Origin: an archaeon
GTDB lineage: Archaea > Asgardarchaeota > Hermodarchaeia > Hermodarchaeales > Hermodarchaeaceae
Length of the DNA stretch: 57,377 bases
Assembly: GCA_016550425.1 (NCBI GenBank)
Contig: JABXGS010000164.1
Span: 1 to 57,377 of the forward strand
Direction: 5' to 3'
The stretch's first letter is position 1; each line of letters begins with the position of its first letter. The notes beneath the pieces were generated by a model. It saw nothing but the letters and a program-made list of their open reading frames with translations. It made no database searches and had not been told where the DNA came from. This document shows positions 32,681 through 40,588 of this stretch, piece after piece. The position numbers were made by a program, and so were the translations under genes.

Positions 32681-34033
32681 TCATCTTATCAGCTTTAGAG
32701 CGTAACTTGAGAAGCGCTCTGCTACTTTGGCAGTTGCTTTTCCTAGAGCGCTATTTTTCCGAAGGCGATGTTGAACTAAACCAGCATACATGGCGAGACG
32801 TAGTTTGTTCTCCGAAAACGCGCCTTTAAAAAGAAGGTCATGGCGGTTCGCAGATCCGCGTTGTTTTCGCCAATCTGGTTCAGTTATGTGGTTTTGCACT
32901 CGAGAGTATAATCCGGTACCAAAAATCGGGTAAGGAAAGGAATACGACAGATAATCAAGAGGGAGTTTTGATGAGAAATCGAGTGTATCGAGGAGGGTCT
33001 CGTTTGTTTCTCCAGGATAACCTAGAATGAAGAATCCGCCGGTTTCAATGCCTGCTTGTTGGGCATTTTCTACAGCACGACGGGCTTGCTCGAGGGTTAT
33101 TCGTTTTCCGATGATGTTTAGAATGCGTTGATTGCCTGATTCAATACCAAAGAAGATACGACGACATCCTGCTTTGCGCATCTGTGTTGCTAGTGTTTTA
33201 GAGAGATGATCAGCGCGACTCAGACACATCCACTCAATATTCTGTTTATTGCGAATCAGGATATCGCAGATTTCGACAACACGGTGTGGGTTTTGTGTAA
33301 AACAATCATCAGTGAAGAAAACACGGTCATACCCCAAATTGCGAATCTGGACCATTTCTTCAACCACATTTTTTGCAGAACGTTCTCGATAACTTTGGCC
33401 AAAAACAGGGTTACTGCAAAAATCACACAGGTACGGGCATCCCCGAGTGGAAATCATACTAGACGCAGTATAATGATGGAATGTGCGCCAATACCATTGA
33501 TACTGAGAATTGGGAAACAAATCGCGAGCAGGAAGAGGAATCGAATCGAGCGGTTTGATAAATCGCCGCCGAGGATTGACTTTAATTCGACCACCATTTC
33601 CTTTATAAGCAATTCCACTCGTACGCGCCCAAGAAGTATGTTGGAAATGACGCCGAACTAATTCCAAGACGGTTTCTTCTCCTTCTCCTAATACTACAAC
33701 ATCAAAGATATCCAGGAATTCTTCTGGTACTAGCGAGGGGAGAGGACCACCAGCTACTAAAAGTTCGACGCTGGATTGGAATTTTCGGGCAATCATAATT
33801 GCATGGTGGTTGATAGTGACCATCGAGTAAATTCCCAGAATTCGGGGTTTAAGTTGTTCAATTCGCCGTAATGCGATGTCAAATTGTAGGAAAGTACAAT
33901 CGACAAGATCAACGGAAAAACCAGCGGTGCGAAGAATTGAAGCGAGATAGCCGAGACCTAAGGGAGGATACCGGAAAATCGAGCGGTCTAATTCTTCGTT
34001 GAAATAAGGATAGACGAGCACAACGTCAGTCAC
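32681..34033 (-). CDS. B12-binding-domain radical SAM protein
   Basis: A 450-residue radical SAM enzyme. Residues 1-135 form a cobalamin-binding-type domain (TDVVLVYPYFN, YPPLGLGYLASILRTAGFSV, LVAGGPLPSLVPEEFLDIFD, VVVLGEGEETVLELV) without an obvious His ligand. The radical SAM core starts with ISTRGCPYLCDFCSNP, the CxxxCxxC cluster site, and continues with FFTDDCF, GIESGNQRIL and GFFILGYPGE. Class-B-like methyltransferase or C-C bond chemistry is possible. GTG 34033 is chosen because GGAGG overlaps the end of the upstream gene just before it (stop 34036), showing translational coupling. Confidence 0.88.
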   Translation of the reverse strand: MTDVVLVYPYFNEELDRSIFRYPPLGLGYLASILRTAGFSVDLVDCTFLQFDIALRRIEQLKPRILGIYSMVTINHHAIMIARKFQSSVELLVAGGPLPSLVPEEFLDIFDVVVLGEGEETVLELVRRHFQHTSWARTSGIAYKGNGGRIKVNPRRRFIKPLDSIPLPARDLFPNSQYQWYWRTFHHYTASSMISTRGCPYLCDFCSNPVFGQSYRERSAKNVVEEMVQIRNLGYDRVFFTDDCFTQNPHRVVEICDILIRNKQNIEWMCLSRADHLSKTLATQMRKAGCRRIFFGIESGNQRILNIIGKRITLEQARRAVENAQQAGIETGGFFILGYPGETNETLLDTLDFSSKLPLDYLSYSFPYPIFGTGLYSRVQNHITEPDWRKQRGSANRHDLLFKGAFSENKLRLAMYAGLVQHRLRKNSALGKATAKVAERFSSYALKLIR

Positions 34034-34035
34034 CG

Positions 34036-34881
34036 CTACTGACCCTCCATAATCCGCTGCAAGGTTCCAAATTGAACCTCGTATTTGCATATTCTCGTTG
34101 ATTTGGGTAATTGCAGAATTATACCCGACCAAAAGATTTCAGGCTCTTCAAGGACTTCTCGTCCTCGATACGCCCGCCCTTCCGCTGGTATTTCGACGCG
34201 GAACCCAAAGTTGAGTCGGGGCGCATAAAAAGCAGCCCATGAACCCTTGATCTTAGCCCACGGTTCAATCTGTTTTTGGTCGAGATAGGTTCCGGACGCA
34301 TCATAATATTGGGTAAAATGGTGTCCTCCAAGTTCGTTGGCGATGTAAATGGATTGAAGCGTATTTCGTACTATAGTATCGAAACTTAATTTAATCACTA
34401 ATTTTTGATCCTCCTTGGTGATGAAATACTGGGATTGACTCTCTCCCCGACTCTTCACGGGAATGAAAAATTGAGGCGCAAATTGCGTTCCACGTCTCGG
34501 GAAGTCCCATCGAGAAAACCAAGTGATGAATTTGAGGAATTGCCGACCTGTTTTCATCTTGTATATTTGATTATGTGCACGAGGGAGTATCCATGAAAAC
34601 GCCTTGACTGAATTACTAGAAGTGGGTTGCTTTCGTTCAATTAAATTAAAGCTAAATTTCTTTATCCAGTAGTTCTTCTTGGTTTCTTCTCCGTGTGAAA
34701 CAGTTGAAGTGCCAGGAAAATAGAAATCACGGCGATATTGAAGAATTGGTGCCCCGAAACCAAGTCCTTCACCACATAAATCTAATCCGCCATCTTGAAG
34801 GGTAGGAATGAGCCCTTTTTGGATTGGAGCAGATTTTCCTTGACGGGGCTCTGGGCAATCAGATATATTGAATGAGAGCAA
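34036..34881 (-). CDS. Uncharacterised protein coupled to the radical SAM gene
   Basis: A 281-residue protein without a recognised domain. It begins LSFNISDCPEPRQGKSAPIQ, then LIPTLQDGGLDLCGEGLGFG and APILQYRRDFYFPG; its middle and end are rich in beta-strand-like alternating patterns (QKLVIKLSFDTIVRN, RICKYEVQFGTLQRI). No signal peptide or membrane helix. TTG start at 34881 with GGAGG 8 bases upstream. The stop lies three bases from the radical SAM start, so the two are co-translated and this may be its substrate-handling partner. Two conserved-looking cysteines (DCPEP and DLCGEG) could bind a metal. Confidence 0.75.
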   Translation of the reverse strand: MLSFNISDCPEPRQGKSAPIQKGLIPTLQDGGLDLCGEGLGFGAPILQYRRDFYFPGTSTVSHGEETKKNYWIKKFSFNLIERKQPTSSNSVKAFSWILPRAHNQIYKMKTGRQFLKFITWFSRWDFPRRGTQFAPQFFIPVKSRGESQSQYFITKEDQKLVIKLSFDTIVRNTLQSIYIANELGGHHFTQYYDASGTYLDQKQIEPWAKIKGSWAAFYAPRLNFGFRVEIPAEGRAYRGREVLEEPEIFWSGIILQLPKSTRICKYEVQFGTLQRIMEGQ

Positions 34882-34994
34882 AAACGGGAACCTCCGCTAT
34901 ATGTGCTCTATTATTGGGATTTTGCGTTTTAATTGACTTTCTCTATTCTGAAAATGATTTTTGATATTTTCTCTGACGTTTAAAATTTCTCAAC

Positions 34995-35023
34995 GATGTG
35001 AAAGATAGATTTGTTTCCCATCA
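34995..35023 (+). repeat. Dispersed intergenic element, copy 14 (hairpin half only)
   Basis: GATGTGAAA and TTTCCCATC around GATAGATTTG, then ATAT; the box half is absent. It shows that the two halves of the element can occur alone. Confidence 0.7.
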
Positions 35024-35104
35024 TATGCTAGATAGATGAAAACGTTGACAAGAGTGATGAACAGGATAACGCACCACTCAAGAGAGTTTTTGACTAGCAA
35101 AGGA

Positions 35105-36040
35105 CTACCCTGTTTTGTAAAGGTCTGTACTCAAGTATTTTAGCCCTGAATCATTTAGCAATGTGACTACTGTGGCCTTCGGTCCTAATGCTTTCGCGAT
35201 CCTAATGGCTGCTACCACATTAGCACCTGATGAAGTGCCCGCGAAGAGTCCTTCCTCTCGCGCTAAACGCTGAGCCATTACTTTGGCTTCCTGTGTGGAA
35301 ACTCGTATTATCTCGTCAATCAAACTGGAATTCCACAAAGGAGGTATAAACCCAATACCAATTCCATCGATACCATGAGCCCCTCTGCTCCCACCAGACA
35401 AAACAGGTGATTCTTTAGGCTCAACCGCCACTATTTTCACATTTGGATTTCGCTTCTTCAACACCATCGCGGTTCCCATGAGAGATCCCGCTGTCCCAAC
35501 GACTTGTACAAAGGCATCAACCGCTCCCTCTGTTTGCTCCCAAATTTCTTCACCGAGGGCAAAATATCCAGAAATCTGGTCTTGGTTATGCAGTTGATTT
35601 GTCCAGAATTTCTCTGGTGCTTCACTAATTTTACGCGCCTTTTCAATCATTGCGTCAATTAATTCCTTGGTTATCCCATGCCCATGACTCGGAATAACTG
35701 TAACTTCAGCACCTAAAGCCTGCATGTGATCCAGTTTATCGCGACTAAAGGCATCCGAAGAGACTATCTGAAGTCGATACCCTTTCGCTGCACAAATAAA
35801 TGCCAGCGATGTGCCTGTACTCCCCCCCGTATATTCAACTACGGTTCCACCCGGTTCCAACCGACCATCTTGTTCGGCTTTATCAATCATTGCTTGTGCC
35901 ATACGATCTTTCATGCTCCCTGTAGGGTTTTCCCACTCCAACTTCACAAGCACACGACCATGCTTCTGCGGAACCACTTGCTGCAACTGCACCAATGAAG
36001 TATTCCCAATGGCAGCTAGAATATTTCCTCCTATCTTCAC
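35105..36040 (-). CDS. Cysteine-synthase-family PLP enzyme
   Basis: A 311-residue fold-type II pyridoxal-phosphate enzyme of the CysK/CBS group. PLP lysine motif ENPTGSMKDRMA (Lys about 45), substrate loop EYTGGSTGTSLA, phosphate loop GTAGSLMGTA (family GTGGT), and LFAGTSSGANV. The usual reaction replaces the acetyl or phospho group of serine with sulfide to give cysteine. It has PTGSMKDR in place of the classical PGGSVKDR, so the substrate may differ. ATG 36040. Single gene, downstream of a dispersed-element copy. Confidence 0.9.
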   Translation of the reverse strand: MKIGGNILAAIGNTSLVQLQQVVPQKHGRVLVKLEWENPTGSMKDRMAQAMIDKAEQDGRLEPGGTVVEYTGGSTGTSLAFICAAKGYRLQIVSSDAFSRDKLDHMQALGAEVTVIPSHGHGITKELIDAMIEKARKISEAPEKFWTNQLHNQDQISGYFALGEEIWEQTEGAVDAFVQVVGTAGSLMGTAMVLKKRNPNVKIVAVEPKESPVLSGGSRGAHGIDGIGIGFIPPLWNSSLIDEIIRVSTQEAKVMAQRLAREEGLFAGTSSGANVVAAIRIAKALGPKATVVTLLNDSGLKYLSTDLYKTG

Positions 36041-36277
36041 ACAACCAACCAGCCAACCCCCAAATAAGTTTCCAAAACCTAAATACCTTATCCCAAATTT
36101 ATGACCAAAAAGTTAAGCATAACTAACTCTAACGGTGTGCTTTAAAAAAGGATCATGAAATACCCCGACCTCCAGCTAAGTTTTTCTGAATGTTAAAACT
36201 CTGTAGATCAACTCTGATGTTTTATAAGGTTCGAGAAGATTGTTTTCATGTGTGTTATTCGCTTTTTTTTCCTTAGG

Positions 36278-36330
36278 TTCGAAGACATACCTGTCGTTTC
36301 TTCTCAATAAAGAATTGTTTCACATATAGA
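36278..36330 (+). repeat. Dispersed intergenic element, copy 15
   Basis: TTCGAAGACATACCTGTCG, then AATAAAGAATTGTTTCACATA, a shortened second half. Confidence 0.75.
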
Positions 36331-36349
36331 AAATCAAATTAGTTTTGTG

Positions 36350-36387
36350 TTTTTAAAAAAAGAAAGTAATGCCAAGATGGCATTACT
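36350..36387 (-). terminator. Terminator of the 101-aa protein gene
   Basis: Perfect 10-bp stem AGTAATGCCA (36365-36374) and TGGCATTACT (36378-36387) with a 3-base loop, followed on the - strand by TTTCTTTTTTTAAA. A decayed copy follows the pseudogene paralogue near 11966-11999. Confidence 0.8.
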
Positions 36388-36405
36388 TTTAGAAGAAGGA
36401 AGTTT

Positions 36406-36711
36406 TTAGGTTGTTTTGAACCCGTAAAGTGGTAAGGCTTCTTCAGGGGTCAGTACTACTTCAATGCGCAGCTTGTATCCTTCGATTGAGATAAATTCCG
36501 CTTGAACCTGGTTAAGGTAGGCAAGACCTTCTTTGATTTTGGCATCTTCGATTTTAAAGAGCTGATAGCCTTTGATATTATGTGCTGTGTTTACGACTAA
36601 GTATAACTGTTTAACAAACGTGGGTGTTTTAGGATACTCCCTTTTGATGTATGTCTTGGCCACCTCTGCAGCCTTGTGGGGCGGAAACTCGGTAAGTACC
36701 ATGACATGCAT
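36406..36711 (-). CDS. Conserved 101-aa protein (intact copy)
   Basis: A 101-residue protein with alternating strand-helix-strand character: MHVMVLTEFPPHKAAEVAK, FVKQLYLVVNTAHNIKGYQL, FKIEDAKIKEGLAYLNQVQA, YKLRIEVVLTPEEALPLYGF. The layout (beta-alpha-beta, charged helix, beta) suggests a small dimeric alpha-beta-barrel or ferredoxin-like fold, as in EthD/ABM-type proteins, but this is inference. ATG 36711 with GGAGGT nine bases upstream. Own promoter (TATA-like CTTTTATAG at 36796-36804) and own terminator. A dead paralogue with matching flanks lies at 12022-12324. Confidence 0.75.
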   Translation of the reverse strand: MHVMVLTEFPPHKAAEVAKTYIKREYPKTPTFVKQLYLVVNTAHNIKGYQLFKIEDAKIKEGLAYLNQVQAEFISIEGYKLRIEVVLTPEEALPLYGFKTT

Positions 36712-36874
36712 GTCGTTTTTACCTCCAATTTGTGCTTGAGAACCTACAGATTATTACCCATAGACTCCCCTAATTGGCTGCTAGCAGAGTAGATTCTATA
36801 AAAGGATATTTACTTTGTATTCGTTAAGTGTTGGTGCATTTATTTTCGAGGCGTTATTCGCTACTGTAAGGGAT

Positions 36875-36903
36875 GTCGAAGCCACATATGTGATTCATTA
36901 TAA
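36875..36903 (+). repeat. Dispersed intergenic element, copy 16 (partial)
   Basis: GTCGAAGCCACATATGTGATT with the leading box GGCGTTATTCGC at 36851-36862. Part of the duplicated segment that also includes copy 6. Confidence 0.6.
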
Positions 36904-37008
36904 ATGACGGAAAAAATGGTTTGCTATTACGCTGTTTTCGACTTCTTTGCTAGATTTTTTAGTAAGTTGGTAGGATTATCTGTTTTAGCAAGGAGTTGGT
37001 TTCAAGCA

Positions 37009-38394
37009 ATGAGATATTCGATATCAATTCCCGTGTTGATAATGGTGAGTTTATCTGTTTCTTTGATGATTCCGTTACCTACGTTATATATGGCTTCAGG
37101 CATAGGCTGTGAGCTGTCGGCAACGGGAGTAACGAAGGCAGAAGCGGTTATAGCGGCAGATTCGGTGTCGTCCGTATGGAACTGGACGTTTGGTGGGGCG
37201 AATATGGACTGGGGATGTTCGGTAATTGAGGTAAGTACAGGAGGCTTTGCCGCTGTGGGGTATACGCAGAGTTCTGGTGCGGGCGATTCAGATGTGTGGT
37301 TAATTCTTACTGATGAATCCGGCAATCCACAATCCAGTCATACCTTTGGTGGTGTCGATCGCGATATTGGTTGGGGCATCATAGAAGTTAGCAGTGGTGG
37401 GTTTCTCATTGTAGGGGAAACAGAAAGCTTTGGTGCCGGTGATTTTGATGCCTGGTTAATTCGGGTTGATACGAACGGAAATCACCTGTGGAATCAGACC
37501 TATGGCGGACTGTATGATGAATGGGGCTGGACCGTCGTCGAATTGAGTACTGGCGGCTTTGTTTTTTCAGGGCGTACGGCTAGCCTTGGTGCTGGATCGT
37601 TTGATGTCTGGTTAGTACGCACCGATAGCTATGGAAATCACCTCTGGAACCACACCTTCGGTGGGACTAACATTGATGTAGGCAGAGGTATGGTAGAACT
37701 AAGTACCGGCGGCTTTGCCATTATTGGACAAACATCAAGCTTTGGTGCCGGCTTTTATGATTTTTATTTGATTCGAACCGATGCTGATGGCAATTTGGTG
37801 TGGAGTCGCACCTATGGTGGTACAGGTCTTGATGAAGCAGCATCCATTGCTGAGGTGAGCACCGGTGGCTTTGTGTTGACTGGAGATACCTTTAGTTATG
37901 GTGTAGGGTCAAGTGATGTATGGTTAATCCGTACCGATGCTAATGGAAATAGTCTTTGGAACCAGACCTTTGGTGGTGCTGATGCAGATGGAGGGATGGC
38001 TGTTATCGAAATGAGCAGCGGTGGCTACCTCATCACTGGTGAAACCGAAAGCCAGGGGGCGGGAGGTGCAGATTTGTGGTTGATCCGCACGAATGCTGAT
38101 GGAATTGCTACTTGGAATCAAGCTTACGGTGGTGCTGATGATGAGGAAGGTTGGGCGGTTATTGAAACGAGTTCTGGCGATTTGGTGGTCTTGGGAGAAA
38201 CGAGTAGTTTCGGTGCGGGGCTAGCTGATGCATGGTTGATTCAGGTCACCGAGGAATTGGCGTTGCCACCGTTTCCCTTAGAGATCCTCTTCCTTATCGT
38301 AGGTGTAATTATCATCGTTGTGATTATCGTCGTGGTTATCATCGTAATCAGACGCCGCCGCAGCAAACCTCGTAAACGAAGGCGCAAATCTTAG
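37009..38394 (+). CDS. Surface-anchored seven-repeat beta-propeller-like protein
   Basis: A 461-residue protein: N-terminal signal sequence (SISIPVLIMVSLSVSLMIPL), about 45 residues of linker, seven repeats of exactly 52 residues, and a C-terminal membrane helix with a basic tail (about residues 425-461). The repeat reads TFGGxxxDxGxxVIEVSTGG, then FxxxGETxSFGAGxxDxWLI, then RTDxxGNxLWNQ. Seven copies match a seven-bladed propeller, exposed outside the cell and anchored at the C-terminus. ATG 37009 has AGGAG 13 bases upstream; the frame is open from 36904, but that region belongs to the repeated intergenic segment. Possible adhesion or ligand-binding role. Confidence 0.85.
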   Translation: MRYSISIPVLIMVSLSVSLMIPLPTLYMASGIGCELSATGVTKAEAVIAADSVSSVWNWTFGGANMDWGCSVIEVSTGGFAAVGYTQSSGAGDSDVWLILTDESGNPQSSHTFGGVDRDIGWGIIEVSSGGFLIVGETESFGAGDFDAWLIRVDTNGNHLWNQTYGGLYDEWGWTVVELSTGGFVFSGRTASLGAGSFDVWLVRTDSYGNHLWNHTFGGTNIDVGRGMVELSTGGFAIIGQTSSFGAGFYDFYLIRTDADGNLVWSRTYGGTGLDEAASIAEVSTGGFVLTGDTFSYGVGSSDVWLIRTDANGNSLWNQTFGGADADGGMAVIEMSSGGYLITGETESQGAGGADLWLIRTNADGIATWNQAYGGADDEEGWAVIETSSGDLVVLGETSSFGAGLADAWLIQVTEELALPPFPLEILFLIVGVIIIVVIIVVVIIVIRRRRSKPRKRRRKS

Positions 38395-38593
38395 AGGACC
38401 AGTTCAGCCTAAATCGGGCAAGGAAAGTCTGAGTGTTAAGAGTCAGTCCCCTAGAATTCGAATGTGCAATTCCTCACTTATATCTTGAGTCAAGATTTTC
38501 CTTTGACCTTAGAGCTTGAGAGTCACGTGTTGTTAGGATTCGCTTAATCTGGAATAACTTAGCGTACTAAGGAGTCCAAGGCGCTAAGGCGCG

Positions 38594-38974
38594 CTATGTT
38601 TTCACTTCTCGAGGTATCATCCTGCTTGCAATGAGTACGATCAACCCTGGTATCAACCCTCCGAACACTAAACCGAGGGCGCCTGTGACGAGGAGGCCAG
38701 TTCTATGGGCGCTGGGATCACGTCGCCAGTGGAACCAGAGAAATATGTAGATGATTCCAAGGATTCCATGAACCATATACAGACCGATTAGAAAGTGTAT
38801 GAAGATGGTGAGGAAGGCTAGTACCTCAGTTGTTGGAGGTGTTGGTAGTACAGCTATTGTTATTTCTAACATTAGTGGAAAAAAGAGGACACCGAGGAAG
38901 CCGTTTATAACGAAAAAGATTTGGAGAATTATTCCAGCAAGGACCAACGTTTTAACCGTATCTTCTTCCGACAT
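38594..38974 (-). CDS. Small four-helix membrane protein
   Basis: A 126-residue protein with helices at about 10-32, 50-70 (EVLAFLTIFIHFLIGLYMVH), 72-84 and 96-118, and a basic loop WRRDPSAHRTG. General resemblance to DUF4064-type membrane proteins, uncertain. ATG 38974 with GGGAGGG 10 bases upstream. Single gene. Confidence 0.7.
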   Translation of the reverse strand: MSEEDTVKTLVLAGIILQIFFVINGFLGVLFFPLMLEITIAVLPTPPTTEVLAFLTIFIHFLIGLYMVHGILGIIYIFLWFHWRRDPSAHRTGLLVTGALGLVFGGLIPGLIVLIASRMIPREVKT

Positions 38975-39136
38975 TGGTTTTATTCCCTCCCTTGGCTATT
39001 ATTTCCTACCGAATTTTGTAATATAAATTTTCTCAAATTGGATTAAACTTTGTGTAGAGCGAATTAGCCCATATGTTACAATGTTGTATCATTGCTAGAA
39101 TTAGCGTTATTGGAACTTCGAGAGGAGGAGGCAGAT

Positions 39137-39250
39137 ATGAGCTCACTCCATGTTTCTAAGAAGACTAATTACGTGTGTTTATGGAGGAAAATTCCCCCCT
39201 TTTATGTAGAGGAGACCGTTTTTCAGACAGCTCTGCATCATTTTGAATAG
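39137..39250 (+). CDS. Small hypothetical protein (37 aa)
   Basis: ATG 39137 is preceded by AGAGGAGGAGG (39121-39131), one of the strongest ribosome-binding sites in the window, and opens a 37-residue frame to TAG 39250. The product (SSLHVSKKTNYVCLWRKIPP, then FYVEETVFQTALHHFE) matches no family I know. It lies in the otherwise gene-free 390-base gap before the proline racemase gene. Could be a small protein or a leader peptide. Confidence 0.5.
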   Translation: MSSLHVSKKTNYVCLWRKIPPFYVEETVFQTALHHFE

Positions 39251-39367
39251 TGCTTGAGTATTTCCTTAATTTTACCTATGGAAATCTGTTAACGATTCAC
39301 TAGATAGAAATACAAATGCCATAGGACTACAGATTATTGGTATGAATTGATTGTAGGAGGGTACTTG

Positions 39368-40375
39368 ATGGTTATTGAAAAGACTATTTCGACAGTGGAT
39401 TTACATACTGCGGGTGAACCGGTGCGATTTATTCTAGAGGGGTTAGGGTCGATTCCGGGAAAAACTATGGTGGAAAAACAGAGATTCTTTGCTCGGGAAT
39501 TAGATAGTATACGTACCTTGTTGATGCATGAACCCCGTGGTCACCGAGCTATGTGTGGTGCGCTTTTGACACCTCCGGTGAGCCGGGATGCTCATTTCGG
39601 TTTACTTTTTTTCGATGGTGGAGGATATTTGAATATGTGTGGACATGGGACGATTGGAGTGGCTACGGCGGTATTAGAACAGGGAATGTTTGCTAAGAAG
39701 GAACCTTATACGCATTTATCTTTTGATACTCCTGCAGGTCTTATTCATGTAAAAATACATATTGAAATGGGGCAAATTCGAAGTGTAACGTTGCGGAATG
39801 TCGCCTCCTTTCTCTTTACCAAAGATGTTGTGCTTGAACTTCCTGGAATCGGGGAGGTTACAGTCGATATTGCCTTTGGTGGGAACTTCTTCGCATTCGT
39901 TGAGGCTTCGGCGTTACAGCTTGAAGTGGAGAAAGGAAATCTCGATGAATTAATTGCTACAGGGCTCATGATAAGAGATGCCATCAATGCGAAAATCAAG
40001 GTTCAGCATCCTATTGCTAAGCATATTACGAGTGTCGGATTGACTGGGATTTATGGAAAACCTAAGAATCCACAGGCCCAGGCTCGAAACGTGGTAATTT
40101 TTGGTAATGGGCAGGTTGACCGGTCACCTTGTGGGACAGGAACCAGTGCCAGACTCGCCGCTATGTATGCACGAGGACAAATCGGTCTAGATGAACCATT
40201 CATTTGCGAAAGCATCATCGAGACCCTATTTGAAGGTAAAATTGTCGCAGTTACCAAAGTTGGGCAAATTGAAGCCATTATCCCTGAGATTAAAGGATCA
40301 GCGTATGTGACAGGATTCAATCAGTTTATTGTCGATTCTGAAGACCCCTTAAAATATGGGTTTCAGCTATTGTAA
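39368..40375 (+). CDS. Proline racemase / hydroxyproline epimerase family protein
   Basis: A 335-residue enzyme of the proline racemase superfamily. Both catalytic cysteines are visible: NMCGHGTIGVATAV (first Cys, about residue 88) and DRSPCGTGTSARLAA (second, about 256). DLHTAGEPVRF and GNFFAFVEA are also typical. Two Cys point to a racemase or 4-hydroxyproline epimerase rather than the trans-3-hydroxyproline dehydratase, which has Thr at the second site. ATG 39368 chosen from GGAGGG about 7 bases upstream; a start seven codons earlier is less likely. Monocistronic. Confidence 0.92.
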   Translation: MVIEKTISTVDLHTAGEPVRFILEGLGSIPGKTMVEKQRFFARELDSIRTLLMHEPRGHRAMCGALLTPPVSRDAHFGLLFFDGGGYLNMCGHGTIGVATAVLEQGMFAKKEPYTHLSFDTPAGLIHVKIHIEMGQIRSVTLRNVASFLFTKDVVLELPGIGEVTVDIAFGGNFFAFVEASALQLEVEKGNLDELIATGLMIRDAINAKIKVQHPIAKHITSVGLTGIYGKPKNPQAQARNVVIFGNGQVDRSPCGTGTSARLAAMYARGQIGLDEPFICESIIETLFEGKIVAVTKVGQIEAIIPEIKGSAYVTGFNQFIVDSEDPLKYGFQLL

Positions 40376-40444
40376 TCCTGAGTTGATAAAAAAACTTTGC
40401 TAGCTCTTCCACCCGGTGATGGATTATTTGCACTTCGATATGAA

Positions 40445-40475
40445 TTTCAAAGACATAACCGCACGTTTGTTTTTA
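40445..40475 (+). repeat. Dispersed intergenic element, copy 17 (partial)
   Basis: TTTCAAAGACATAACCGCACG, the 5' box with two changes. No hairpin half. In a convergent gap. Confidence 0.55.
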
Positions 40476-40588
40476 GGATCTTGTAAACCATTTTGTCAGC
40501 TGAAATTTGTCTTCTAAAGGAATTAGCAGACTTGGTTGAAAATTCTCTATAAATAACAGAAAGACTTCGTCAAATAGACTGAAATCAG

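Larger units (their letters stand above)
36041..36405. other. Gap upstream of the cysteine-synthase-like gene
   Basis: Holds the promoter of the - strand enzyme, one dispersed-element copy (36278-36330) with its leading boxes GTTCGAGAAGATTGTTTTC (about 36219) and GTGTTATTCGC (about 36252), and the terminator of the 101-aa gene. No gene seen. Confidence 0.5.

Noticed and set aside
38457..38478. TTCGAATGTGCAATTCCTCAC as an element copy
   Set aside because: Missing the GAAGACATA core; resemblance could be chance.
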